Part shown: positions 7,982 to 16,003 of the stretch, one piece after another
Layout: each line of letters starts with the position of its first letter
Numbering within the stretch: position 1 is the first letter of the stretch
NCBI RefSeq assembly: GCF_010093045.1
Contig: NZ_CP048115.1
Span: forward strand, 1,798,001-1,862,000
Length of the DNA stretch: 64,000 nt
From: Mucilaginibacter sp. 14171R-50
GTDB lineage: Bacteria; Bacteroidota; Bacteroidia; Sphingobacteriales; Sphingobacteriaceae
Direction of reading: 5' to 3'
Program-made: the position numbers and the translations under genes
Notes under the pieces: generated by a model
Seen by the model: the letters and a program-made list of their open reading frames with translations, nothing else
Databases searched by the model: none
Told to the model about the DNA's origin: nothing

Positions 7982-10003
7982 CTACTTACAATACATCTTA
8001 ACCAAAGCAATGGCCTCTTTTGAACCTAAGGTGATAGCCTGTTTAAAATCGGCGCAGGCGCCTGTTGGGTCTTTCATGTTTAGCCTGGCCTGCCCGCGCA
8101 GGGTGTAGATCTCATCATTCTTTGACTCAAACTTAAGGGCGTAGTTAAAGTCGGCGTTAGCGCGGTCGTTATCGCCTAAAAAGCTGCGCGCCAGTCCCCG
8201 TTTTGCAAATACAATGTTGTTGTCCAGATCGATAAACAAAACGCTGTTATAATCATCCACAGCGCCCTGGTAGTTCTTCATGGCCATGCGTATAGCGGCG
8301 CGTATCAGGTAAGGTTCCTCGTCACCCTCGTGTATCTTAATGGCCTTATTTACGTCAGCCAATGCGCCCGGGTAATCTTTCAGATCGAGTTTAGCGCTGC
8401 CCCGGTTACTGTAAGCATCAACAGATGCCGTATCAAGCTTTAAGGCGGCGTTATAATCAATGATAGCGCCATTAGGGTCGCCGGTACTTTGTTTGGCAGC
8501 ACCCCGGCCAACGTAAAACGTAGCCACCTTAGGGTTTTTGGCTATTAAAGCGTTTAATATCGGCAGGCTTTCGCTGTAAAAGCGTGCCTTCATCATGGCT
8601 TTTACCATGCGGGCGTAAAAGTCATCATCGTCGGTGCCAATATCTGCTATCTTTTTGAAATCGGCTAAGGCACCCGGCCTGTCGCCGGTCTTCAGGCGGG
8701 TATTGGCGCGCCTCAGGCGGGTTTCCACGTTGCCCGGTTGTATCTCTAACGATTTGCTGTAATTTTTAACTGCCGTACCATAATCCTTACGGTCGTAAGC
8801 GATCATCCCCAACACTACATACGCGTAATCGTTGCCCGGGTTGATTTTTATGCCCAGGTTAAGGTCGGTTAAGGCGGTAGCGGTGTCCTTCAGTTCAAGT
8901 TTGGCACGGGCACGGGTGATATAGGCGTAGCTGTTTTTGGCATCCAGTTCAATTGCCTTATCAGCATCTTCCTTAGCGCCGTCGTAATCTTTGCGGTCAA
9001 GTTTCAGATCGGCGCGGTTCTGGTAAGCATCGGAGTTTGCTTTCAGCTCTATCGACTTATCAAAATCCGTAATGGCCCCTTCCTTATCATCCAGGTTACG
9101 GCGTACCATGCCATCGTACAGGTACAGTTCCGAGTTGTTAGGGTCCTGCTTTATGGCCTGGGCAAAATATTCCAGCGCGCCCTTCTTGTCGTTGCTGTTA
9201 CTCAACGCGTTTGCCAGGTATTTATACAGGTTTGGCATTTTTGGGTTAAGTACAATCACCCTTTTATAATCGGCAATGGCAGCTTTGTAATTTTTAAGGT
9301 TACCGTAAGCATTGCCCCGGTAAAACACCGCTTCGGCGTTTTTAGGGTTCAGGGCTATGGCCGCGGTATAATCGGCAATAGCGCCTTTAAAATCGCCGAT
9401 GTTGCCTTTTGAGTTAGCCCGGTAGTAGATCAGGTCAGAGTTTTTTGGGTCGAGGGCCACCGCTTTGTCGTAATCTTCAATGGCGCCTTCGTTATCCTTC
9501 AGGTTGCTTTTGGCTACCCCGCGATACTCATACAAAGATGGGTCTTTAGGGTCTAACGCAATGGCTTTGGTAAAATCTTCAACCGCGCCGGCGTGGTCGC
9601 CCAGGTTGGCTTTGGCGTTTGCCCTGTAATGGTACATATCTGCATTGGGGGCCAGGGCAATGGCTTTGGTAATATCGGCTATGGCATCGACATATTTTTG
9701 CTGCGCGTTGTTTGCGTTGCCGCGATAAAAATAGGCGAAGGGGTTTTTAGGGTCAAGCTCGATAGCGCGGTCATAGTCCTGAACGGCCATGGGGTACTCC
9801 TTCAGGTCGTTATAGGCGTTGGCGCGGTAAAAGTAAGCGCGGCCGTTCTTGGGGTCAAGCTGTATAGCTTTAGTGAAATCGGCAACGGCGGCGTTATAGT
9901 TTTTTTGGCCCGCCTTTGCATTACCACTCTGCATAAAGCTTTCGGCGGTTTGCGCGGCGCAGCAAACCGGGAAAAGGAAGAATATCAAAAGTAATCTGAC
10001 CAT
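7982..10003 (-). CDS. Exported tetratricopeptide-repeat protein
   Basis: A 673-residue protein with a signal peptide (MVRLLLIFFLFPVCCAAQ) followed by about 18 consecutive TPR units covering nearly the whole chain. The repeats keep the pattern A-x-x-D-[FY]-x-x-A-I-x-L-[DN]-P-x-[ND], spaced 34 residues apart. TPR arrays bind other proteins; no catalytic domain is present. It is the last gene of a four-gene minus-strand operon (acyltransferase, esterase, barrel, this gene) with intergenic gaps of only 1-9 bases, so it may scaffold an envelope complex with the barrel protein (inference). Confidence 0.9.
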   Translation of the reverse strand: MVRLLLIFFLFPVCCAAQTAESFMQSGNAKAGQKNYNAAVADFTKAIQLDPKNGRAYFYRANAYNDLKEYPMAVQDYDRAIELDPKNPFAYFYRGNANNAQQKYVDAIADITKAIALAPNADMYHYRANAKANLGDHAGAVEDFTKAIALDPKDPSLYEYRGVAKSNLKDNEGAIEDYDKAVALDPKNSDLIYYRANSKGNIGDFKGAIADYTAAIALNPKNAEAVFYRGNAYGNLKNYKAAIADYKRVIVLNPKMPNLYKYLANALSNSNDKKGALEYFAQAIKQDPNNSELYLYDGMVRRNLDDKEGAITDFDKSIELKANSDAYQNRADLKLDRKDYDGAKEDADKAIELDAKNSYAYITRARAKLELKDTATALTDLNLGIKINPGNDYAYVVLGMIAYDRKDYGTAVKNYSKSLEIQPGNVETRLRRANTRLKTGDRPGALADFKKIADIGTDDDDFYARMVKAMMKARFYSESLPILNALIAKNPKVATFYVGRGAAKQSTGDPNGAIIDYNAALKLDTASVDAYSNRGSAKLDLKDYPGALADVNKAIKIHEGDEEPYLIRAAIRMAMKNYQGAVDDYNSVLFIDLDNNIVFAKRGLARSFLGDNDRANADFNYALKFESKNDEIYTLRGQARLNMKDPTGACADFKQAITLGSKEAIALVKMYCK

Positions 10004-10008
10004 GGCTG

Positions 10009-10854
10009 TTATCTGAAAGGCTTAAATAAGAACGATGCCGAAGCCGTTGTGCCATCGCCGGTATTGCGGCCGTTTATGAAATGGCCCGCCGATAAGAACA
10101 CCGAGAACCGCCTGCTGAACGTGTACCCGTAAGTAAACGATGCCTGGTTGAACGCGAAATTTTTATTGGTGGATTGTATGGGCGAAAACCTGGTAAAGCT
10201 GCTGGCCGAGTAAAACCCGCCTAACGACACCGAAACCTGGTGACGGAACCTCCTGTCGAGCGTTAGGCCGAACGAGCCGGTGTACCTGTCTTGTATGGGC
10301 CCTTCGGGGCCGAAGTACTGGCGCACGCCGTTTTCTAAAGTAAAATAATAGTTTTTACCCAGCACCTTGCCGCTGCCTGCAAAGGCAAGCTTAATTTCGG
10401 CGCCCTGCTGGTTGTAGCCCAGGCCGGGGTCGGTATACAGGGGTTGCACGAAGGTGCCTTGTATGGTAAAGTAATAAATGTAGTTGATGTTGGCCAGGTA
10501 ATAGCGCAGGCCTACTTCCAAATCGGTGAAGCCCATGGTAACGGTTTTGGCGGTATTATCCTCGTAAGTGTTTTTTACATAGGGCAGCAGCGCCACCAAC
10601 GTAAAGCGCCTGCTTAAACCATACTCGGCGTATAACGAAAACCCAAGCGACTCGAACTGCCCGCCCTCGGGAAACAGCGTTTTGCGGCGCAGCGAATCCC
10701 AGCCCCTGTCGGCATAAAAGTAACTGAACGACGGCGACAGCAGCAACCGTTTTGGCCGCACCGGGAAACCACCCGCGTGGCTGCTGTTTGGCGCCAGCAT
10801 CATGATGCCGATGGCAATTAATAAATACTTTAAGTGAGTTTTAGGTAAATTCAT
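10009..10854 (-). CDS. Putative outer-membrane beta-barrel protein
   Basis: A 281-residue protein with a signal peptide ending ...NSSHAG and then alternating amphipathic strands rich in Tyr, Phe and Gly (SFSYFYADRGW, FSLYAEYGLSRRFTLVALLP, LEVGLRYYLANI), ending in FLFKPFR, i.e. a C-terminal aromatic-plus-last-residue pattern compatible with barrel assembly. It resembles phenol-degradation/MetA-like or general transporter barrels, but I cannot name the family with confidence. The 5-base gap to the TPR gene and 9-base gap to the esterase gene indicate one operon. Confidence 0.75.
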   Translation of the reverse strand: MNLPKTHLKYLLIAIGIMMLAPNSSHAGGFPVRPKRLLLSPSFSYFYADRGWDSLRRKTLFPEGGQFESLGFSLYAEYGLSRRFTLVALLPYVKNTYEDNTAKTVTMGFTDLEVGLRYYLANINYIYYFTIQGTFVQPLYTDPGLGYNQQGAEIKLAFAGSGKVLGKNYYFTLENGVRQYFGPEGPIQDRYTGSFGLTLDRRFRHQVSVSLGGFYSASSFTRFSPIQSTNKNFAFNQASFTYGYTFSRRFSVFLSAGHFINGRNTGDGTTASASFLFKPFR

Positions 10855-10863
10855 CTTTTAAAG

Positions 10864-12165
10864 TTAAAATAATGCAAACGCGTCGCGCATCCACCTGCCC
10901 TCCAGGTCTTTGTACACCTGGCTTACTTCGTGCCCCAGATCTTTAAACACCAGCAGCTTTTTTTTGCCGGGGATGATGTTAAACGTGCCATACTCGTTAT
11001 AGGGTGGGGCGTAGGGGTCTAACAGGCCTATGCCCATAATGGTATTGCAGGTTAAGTTGGCGGCAAAGTTCTTCCCGTCGTAATAGTTTAAATTATCAAG
11101 CACCTTGGTAAAGGTTAAGCCAGGCTGTGTACGTACATATTTTTTGATATCGTTTATTGGCCAGGTAACCTCGCCGTCTAAATTATTTACATCGCATAAT
11201 ATAGGGTTTTGCGCCGAGCACAGGTTAACCCTTTTATCAAGGCTGGCGGTGGCTATGGCCAGGTACCCGCCCATACTACCGCCCGATACCAGTATATTAT
11301 CGTGCTTAAGGTTGGGCTGCGCGTACACAAAATCAACCGCGCGTATGCAATCCATTATCACCCCGCGCATCACGTACTTGTCGCGGTCTTCTACCCGGTA
11401 AAAAATAAACTCGTCGCGGCGGGTATCGATCGGCCCGCGACTATTACCCTGCCCCCTTACGTTTAGGGTGATAATAGCCAGGTCTTCATCCAGACCGGTT
11501 ATGGGCAATAAGTTAACCTGGTAACCCGGTAAACCCAATAATACGGAAAACTTGCGATTCTTGTTACTGCTGATGGGCACCGTCATCCATCCCCGTATGG
11601 TGTAGTTATCCAGCGATTGCATCTCGATAAGGTACACCTTGCGGTTATCGGTGTTCATTTTTGGCATCGGCGTTACCTTAAAGTTTGGTTTCACCTGTGC
11701 CAGTTCGGCTTTTGCTTTTTGCCAGAAGGCGTCAAAATCGGCAGGCTTGGGGTACTTAGATCGTATCTCCTCGGGCTTAATGCCAAAAACACGGCGCGTG
11801 GTATCGTCGTACTCGCTAATGTTCACCATAAAGTTCACCTTGTAAAAACCCGACTTTAGGGCCGGCAGCTCAAAGGTGTATTTCTCCGCGGCTTTTTTAC
11901 CGATATGGGCTTTCTGCGTGCCCGAACCTATTTTTTTGCCATGCTGCGTAATCAGGTATGATACCGTGCCCTCCTGCACCACATCGGTAGGGTTTTTTAC
12001 CTCGAAAGTATATTTGGCGTTGCTATCAAAAATGGCGTTCTTGCTGGCCGAGGTAAGCACGGTAGATATACCCTCCTCGTCGTCCTGGGCTACGGCCGGG
12101 CTTATCGCCGCGAAAGTTAACAGGCATAGCAGTAAAAAAAATATCTTGTTTGATGGATTAGCCAT
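10864..12165 (-). CDS. Acetylxylan esterase-like alpha/beta hydrolase (CE7 type), exported
   Basis: A 433-residue protein with signal peptide (ends ISPAVAQ), an N-terminal Ig-like beta domain (residues 30-125) and a C-terminal alpha/beta hydrolase domain. The CE7 features are visible: RGQGNSRGP, nucleophile Ser in GGSMGG (near residue 293), Asp in GLLDPYAPP (near 381) and His in LGHEV (near 410). CE7 enzymes remove acetyl groups from xylo-oligosaccharides and related substrates. Its neighbour, one base upstream, is a membrane O-acyltransferase, so the pair may set the acylation state of a surface glycan (inference). The natural substrate is uncertain. Confidence 0.85.
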   Translation of the reverse strand: MANPSNKIFFLLLCLLTFAAISPAVAQDDEEGISTVLTSASKNAIFDSNAKYTFEVKNPTDVVQEGTVSYLITQHGKKIGSGTQKAHIGKKAAEKYTFELPALKSGFYKVNFMVNISEYDDTTRRVFGIKPEEIRSKYPKPADFDAFWQKAKAELAQVKPNFKVTPMPKMNTDNRKVYLIEMQSLDNYTIRGWMTVPISSNKNRKFSVLLGLPGYQVNLLPITGLDEDLAIITLNVRGQGNSRGPIDTRRDEFIFYRVEDRDKYVMRGVIMDCIRAVDFVYAQPNLKHDNILVSGGSMGGYLAIATASLDKRVNLCSAQNPILCDVNNLDGEVTWPINDIKKYVRTQPGLTFTKVLDNLNYYDGKNFAANLTCNTIMGIGLLDPYAPPYNEYGTFNIIPGKKKLLVFKDLGHEVSQVYKDLEGRWMRDAFALF

Positions 12166-12166
12166 A

Positions 12167-13402
12167 TTAAGCCTTAATTGCTGCTGAGTTGTTTTCGGGG
12201 TTACGTGGTTGGTTTTTGATCAAAAAATCCGACCTGCGAATATAATGATTTAGCGGCTCCTCTATCAGCTTGAACAACAGGATAGATACCCCGTTAAGGA
12301 TGATAAAGGCGTACAGCACGTTCAGGTTATCGTACTGGAAGGGCGAGTTCCAGTCCTTCCCCCATTTATCGTACAGCTCAAAAATATCATCGTTCCATTT
12401 GTTAAAGGCGTTGTGTAAAATATCGTACATCCAGCCCAAATGGATCAGGTAAAATATATACGAGCTTTTGCCCAGCAGCTCAACAAATTTGTTCGATAAT
12501 ATTTTTTTGAGGATGGTAGTTTCGGTCAACAGGCCGTAAAAGAACAGCGCTATAGAGGCTGCCAGCAGGTAATTATTGGTGATGATGCCCAGCGGATGGT
12601 GCAGGCCTGCAACCTCGCCTTTGGGGATAGGCAGCAGGCTCATGATCCACACGCAAACAAATATCAGCCCGAAACCCAGGTAAGTGTATTTGCTTTTGCT
12701 TTGCCCCGTCAGGTTTTTTTTGCGTACGATAAGCGCCAGTTGTATCCCCGCGAAAAACTCGAAACACCGGCCCAAAAACGTGTACAGCATCATGAAGGTA
12801 AAGTTGCCGAAAAAGCCATACCAGTTAACATGCCTGAATATCAGCACCAGCGTAACGCCCGCCAAAGTAATGGCCACCGGCTGCACGTAAAACTTGCGGT
12901 ACTTTTGGGCGAAGTAAAATATAAAAGGCGCCGAAAAGTAAAAGCACTCCTCTACCGTAAGGCTCCAGCCCTGGGCAATACCGGTAAACTTTAACTGGTC
13001 GAAAAAGCCGCGTAAAAAGGTGATATGCATAAAAAACAGCCCGATGGGGTTGGCAAAGCCATTGGTTACCTTTTGGTCGTGCGTAAAATAGTAGGCTACA
13101 AAGGCCCCCAGCGTAAGCAAAAAGTACATGGGGTAAATACGCGCCACACGGTTTTTAAGATACTGCCTGAACCAGTTGCCGGTGAGCTTAAAGCTGTCGA
13201 AATACCTGAAGGCGATCAAAAAACCCGACAGCACAAAGAAGATGGTTACACCGATATGGAACTCGTTAAGAAAACGTTGCACAGCACGGGGAAAATTTTC
13301 ATCAAAGGCGTAGGCGTAATGCGATATGAATACCAGGTAGGCAGCCATTGCACGCACGCCTGTTAGGGCCGGAATGTAATTTTGTAAAGGTTTTTGCGCC
13401 AA
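12167..13402 (-). CDS. Acyltransferase family 3 membrane protein (OafA-like)
   Basis: A 411-residue integral membrane protein with about ten helices. The Acyl_transf_3 hallmark near the N-terminus, ALTGVRAMAAYLVFISHYAYAF, carries the conserved Arg and His; later come FHIGVTIFFVLSGFLIAFRY and NRVARIYPMYF. Such enzymes transfer acetyl or other acyl groups to sugars of O-antigen, peptidoglycan or antibiotics. The start is TTG: a stop lies four codons upstream in frame and no ATG precedes the first helix. First gene of the operon with the CE7-like esterase, the barrel and the TPR protein. Confidence 0.9.
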   Translation of the reverse strand: MAQKPLQNYIPALTGVRAMAAYLVFISHYAYAFDENFPRAVQRFLNEFHIGVTIFFVLSGFLIAFRYFDSFKLTGNWFRQYLKNRVARIYPMYFLLTLGAFVAYYFTHDQKVTNGFANPIGLFFMHITFLRGFFDQLKFTGIAQGWSLTVEECFYFSAPFIFYFAQKYRKFYVQPVAITLAGVTLVLIFRHVNWYGFFGNFTFMMLYTFLGRCFEFFAGIQLALIVRKKNLTGQSKSKYTYLGFGLIFVCVWIMSLLPIPKGEVAGLHHPLGIITNNYLLAASIALFFYGLLTETTILKKILSNKFVELLGKSSYIFYLIHLGWMYDILHNAFNKWNDDIFELYDKWGKDWNSPFQYDNLNVLYAFIILNGVSILLFKLIEEPLNHYIRRSDFLIKNQPRNPENNSAAIKA

Positions 13403-13488
13403 AACTGTAGTTTAAATTTGTGTTTAACCCGTAATTATCGCCTATGGTTATGCAAAGCAAGTACCACTTGTACGCACTGCCGAATTTA

Positions 13489-13730
13489 GCCTCACCCCGG
13501 CCCTCTCCAAAGGAAGCCTCACCCCAGCCCTCTCCAAAGGAGAGGGAGCTAAAGCACGCTTATTTTAAAGTCCTCTCCTTTGGAGAGGATTCAGGTGAGG
13601 CTTAAAGCACCCCGGCCCTCTTCCATAGGAGAGGGAGCTAAAGCACGCTTATTTTAAAGTCCTCTGCAAAGGAGAGGATTAGGTGAGGCTTAAATCACCC
13701 CGGCCCTCTCCATAGGAGGGGGAGTAAGCC
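13489..13730. repeat. Tandem CTCTCC-family REPIN-like elements
   Basis: Two nearly identical units (about 13520-13606 and 13608-13695), each made of a left end (CACCCC-GCCCTCTCC), a 22-base spacer containing AGCTAAAGCACGCTTATTTT and a right end (AGTCCTCT ... AGGTGAGGC), with partial left ends at both edges. The left and right ends are the same as those bounding the DUF559 insertion in icmF, but with only a short spacer in place of the coding sequence. Confidence 0.9.
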
Positions 13731-13740
13731 CTTACCACCA

Positions 13741-13858
13741 CGCTGTCATTTCGAACGATAGTGAGAAATCTTATACGAGCGATCAGTGCCGGCTATGCAC
13801 GTTCAAATGCAAGGCGTAGAAGATCTCTCCCCGCTATCGCTCGTTCGGGATGACAGCG
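13741..13858. repeat. Inverted-repeat unit, TGTCATTTCGAACG family
   Basis: Left arm CGCTGTCATTTCGAACGATA and right arm TCGTTCGGGATGACAGCG are inverted copies at the edges of a unit of about 118 bases. A partial copy of the left arm recurs at 15783-15800. Confidence 0.8.
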
Positions 13859-13904
13859 GCGGGTATCCATGCAATTTCATCTGCACATCTGCATATCTGC
13901 ACAT

Positions 13905-14867
13905 CTATAAAGCAGACCCCTGCACCACGCCCCTGCTTAAAATCCGCTGGTCAATATAGTACTGTATCTCGCTTTTTTTCAATCCCCAGTTGGGGGCAAT
14001 CAGCAGCTCGCGGTCGCTAAGGCCGAAGAGGCGCTGGATGATGATATCCGGCCGTACCAGCGGCAGCAGTTCGCACAAAAAGTCGGCGTACTCGTCAATA
14101 CTGAACAGCTTAAAAGGTTCGCGCTTGTACTTAACGCCCATCACGCTGCCCTCTACAATATGCAGGTGATGAAATTTTACAAATTTTATCTGCGCGTGGC
14201 GGTTTATCTCGTCGGCGTATTTCAGCATCATCTCCTTAGTTTCCCAGGGGAAACCGAAGATGGTGTGCACACAAATATCCAGTTTGGTGTTTTCGGTTAA
14301 GGCAAGCGCCCGTATCAGTTCTTCGTGACTGCAGCCACGGTTTATCTGGTTCAGCGTATCGTTGTAAATGCTCTCCATGCCCATCTCCAGGTCAACGTCA
14401 AAACGGTCGGTGTAGCTTTCCAGCAGGGCTATCTTTTCGGCGTCTATACAGTCGGGGCGGGTACCCACGCTAAGGCCAACAATATCTTCGGTGCCATAAC
14501 TTAAGGCCTCGTCGTACATCATTTTAAGGTAATGCGCAGGCGCGTAAGTGTTGGTATTGGGCTGAAAGTAGATAATAAACTTATCGGCCTTGTTGCCCTT
14601 GCGGGCGCGCTCCATACCCTCTATCACCTGCTGGCGCACGGTAGGGGCGTTGCGGCTTACCGATGGCGTAAACGAATCGACATTGCAATAGGTGCAGCCG
14701 CCGTAGCCCTTGCTGCCATCGCGGTTGGGGCAGGTAAAGCCGCCATCAACAATCACCTTAAACACCCGGTGCCCTTTGTATTTTTCCTTAAGCCAGGGGC
14801 CATAGTTGTTATAGCCCTTCTCCCACCTCGGTTCTACCGGTTGCGTTATTGTTTCCACTGATTGCAT
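13905..14867 (-). CDS. TIGR01212 family radical SAM protein
   Basis: A 320-residue radical SAM protein. The iron-sulfur Cys are in TCPNRDG...GGCTYC (Cys46, Cys58, Cys61 counted from the chosen start), the spaced pattern typical of the TIGR01212/YhcC group and of Elp3-like enzymes. Further landmarks are FIIYFQPNTNTYAP, VGLSVGTRPDC and HTIFGFPWET. The reaction is unknown. I start at the ATG at 14867: the frame stays open to 14969, but the extra 34 residues are encoded by a simple GTGCAGATGTGC repeat, and a TATCTTTG promoter box ends only a few bases before 14867. Confidence 0.9.
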   Translation of the reverse strand: MQSVETITQPVEPRWEKGYNNYGPWLKEKYKGHRVFKVIVDGGFTCPNRDGSKGYGGCTYCNVDSFTPSVSRNAPTVRQQVIEGMERARKGNKADKFIIYFQPNTNTYAPAHYLKMMYDEALSYGTEDIVGLSVGTRPDCIDAEKIALLESYTDRFDVDLEMGMESIYNDTLNQINRGCSHEELIRALALTENTKLDICVHTIFGFPWETKEMMLKYADEINRHAQIKFVKFHHLHIVEGSVMGVKYKREPFKLFSIDEYADFLCELLPLVRPDIIIQRLFGLSDRELLIAPNWGLKKSEIQYYIDQRILSRGVVQGSAL

Positions 14868-14870
14868 TGC

Positions 14871-14880
14871 CGCAAAGATA
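14871..14880 (-). promoter_or_regulatory. Promoter -7 box (TATCTTTG) of the radical SAM gene
   Basis: On the minus strand TATCTTTG lies a few bases upstream of the ATG at 14867, so the transcript would have a very short leader. This supports the shorter start. Confidence 0.5.
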
Positions 14881-14985
14881 CGGATTTTTAAATGTGCAGG
14901 TGTGCGGATGTGCAGATGTGCAGATGCAGTTCCCCTCTTGAAACCATTGGTCCACGAGATACTGTGCAACTATTGGGCGGCTTAA

Positions 14986-15092
14986 ATTCCCTCCCTTGGG
15001 AGGGGCGCGATGTTTGTGTGGTGGCAGGGAGGGGTTTATAGACGATGTATGTTGTATAAACCCCTCCCTACACCCTCCCGTTGGGAGGGAAT
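14986..15092. repeat. Inverted-repeat unit, CCCTCCC family
   Basis: Outer arms ATTCCCTCCCTTGGGAGGG and CCCTCCCGTTGGGAGGGAAT, each itself a hairpin; inner arms AGGGAGGGGTTTATA and TATAAACCCCTCCCT. The nested symmetry is like a REPIN. Confidence 0.85.
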
Positions 15093-15198
15093 CGCACCTC
15101 CCCGATACTTTAATTTATCCCTTTACAATCCGGGATATTTTCCCGCTTGCAGAGCGCTTAGGGGTGTGTTAATGAAGCGATGAGTAGAAGTAAGGCTA

Positions 15199-15342
15199 TC
15201 ATGGTGAGCCTGTCGAAGTCTGTCATGGTGAGCCTGTCGAACCACATAGCCGCATTTTGTCATGCTGAACATAGTGAAGCATCTATTAGCCAGGATGCAT
15301 AAGCGTACAGGTCTTCGACAAGCTCAGACTGACAAGCCACAG
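15199..15342. repeat. Dispersed repeat, TCATGGTGAGCCTGTCGAA family
   Basis: Two direct copies of TCATGGTGAGCCTGTCGAA (15199 and 15223) face an inverted relative (GGTCTTCGACAAGCTCAGAC) at about 15311-15330; TCATGCTGAACATAGTGAAG lies between. Confidence 0.75.
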
Positions 15343-15346
15343 ACCA

Positions 15347-15382
15347 AGTTCCCCTCTCGAGAGGGGTTAGGGGTGTGTTGAT
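15347..15382. repeat. Dispersed repeat, GGGGTTAGGGGTGTGTTGA family
   Basis: CCCCTCTCGAGAGGGG hairpin followed by TTAGGGGTGTGTTGATG. An inverted relative lies at 18783-18812, so the two copies flank the AT-rich three-gene island. Confidence 0.75.
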
Positions 15383-15385
15383 GAT

Positions 15386-15463
15386 AATTTCGAACATCGA
15401 ATGCTGAATATCGAATGTCGATCTACTTTATTATTCAACATTGGGCGTTCGGTGTTCGAAATT
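15386..15463. repeat. Inverted-repeat unit, AATTTCGAACA family
   Basis: Left arm AATTTCGAACATCGAATG and right arm GTTCGGTGTTCGAAATT are inverted copies around about 45 bases. Confidence 0.8.
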
Positions 15464-15646
15464 TTGATAGCCGATAAGTAAAGGTACTGTTGCAGCGTTT
15501 GGTTACGCCAGCCCCGCTATCCGCTCATACGCCTGCAGGCCTTACGCGCTAACTATTAAAGCCACTGCAAACCGCAAACTAATAACTGCTGACCGAAAGG
15601 TGGCCGGTATACGCTGCTATCGGGTTTAGGGGGCGATGGGGCTGCC

Positions 15647-15729
15647 GTTATGCCGAATTTATTTCGGCATCCCACAAGCATCTTGGCTACCTGCCGCGTG
15701 AGTTCCTGAAACAAGTTCAGGATGACGGG
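15647..15729. repeat. Dispersed repeat with two hairpins
   Basis: Hairpins ATGCCGAATTTATTTCGGCAT and CCTGAAACAAGTTCAGG surround a conserved-looking middle. On the minus strand it reads as the peptide LNLFQELTRQVAKMLVGC, which I recognise as a repeat-derived pseudo-ORF common in Bacteroidota annotations. Confidence 0.75.
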
Positions 15730-16003
15730 TTGGCTAATTCCAACTGTCCGCAAAGGGAAGCGGACATGCCGGACGGGGTAACCTGTCATTTCGAACGAGG
15801 TATGATGAGAACCAACCGGAGGGAATTCATCACGCCTTAAACATAAAATACTTGATAAATCTTATACGCTTTGCATGGGCCCGAGATAGGGCGCTTGCGG
15901 TAGCGGCAGAATATTATCTATTAGTTAATTGAAAAACAGGTATTTATACGTATAGGAATATTGCTCTCTATTAATAATATTAGCAAATTAACCAAACTTA
16001 ATT

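Larger units (their letters stand above)
13403..13904. other. Gene-free 500-base stretch filled with repeats
   Basis: No convincing gene. It holds the tandem CTCTCC elements (13489-13730), an inverted-repeat unit (13741-13858) and, next to the radical SAM stop, a simple TGCACATCTGCATATCTGCA repeat (about 13875-13905). Confidence 0.8.
14985..16003. other. Gene-free 1-kb repeat zone
   Basis: No convincing gene. At least five unrelated dispersed repeat families lie in series (listed separately), ending in an AT-rich leader for the island gene at 16004. No tRNA or integrase gene was recognised. Confidence 0.75.

Noticed and set aside
15556..15789. 77-residue minus-strand ORF with the peptide LNLFQELTRQVAKMLVGC
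   Set aside because: It is a translation of a dispersed hairpin repeat that appears as a false ORF in many genomes.
15860..16000. tRNA gene as island attachment site
   Set aside because: No cloverleaf or TTCGA-type T-loop with matching acceptor stem was found on either strand.
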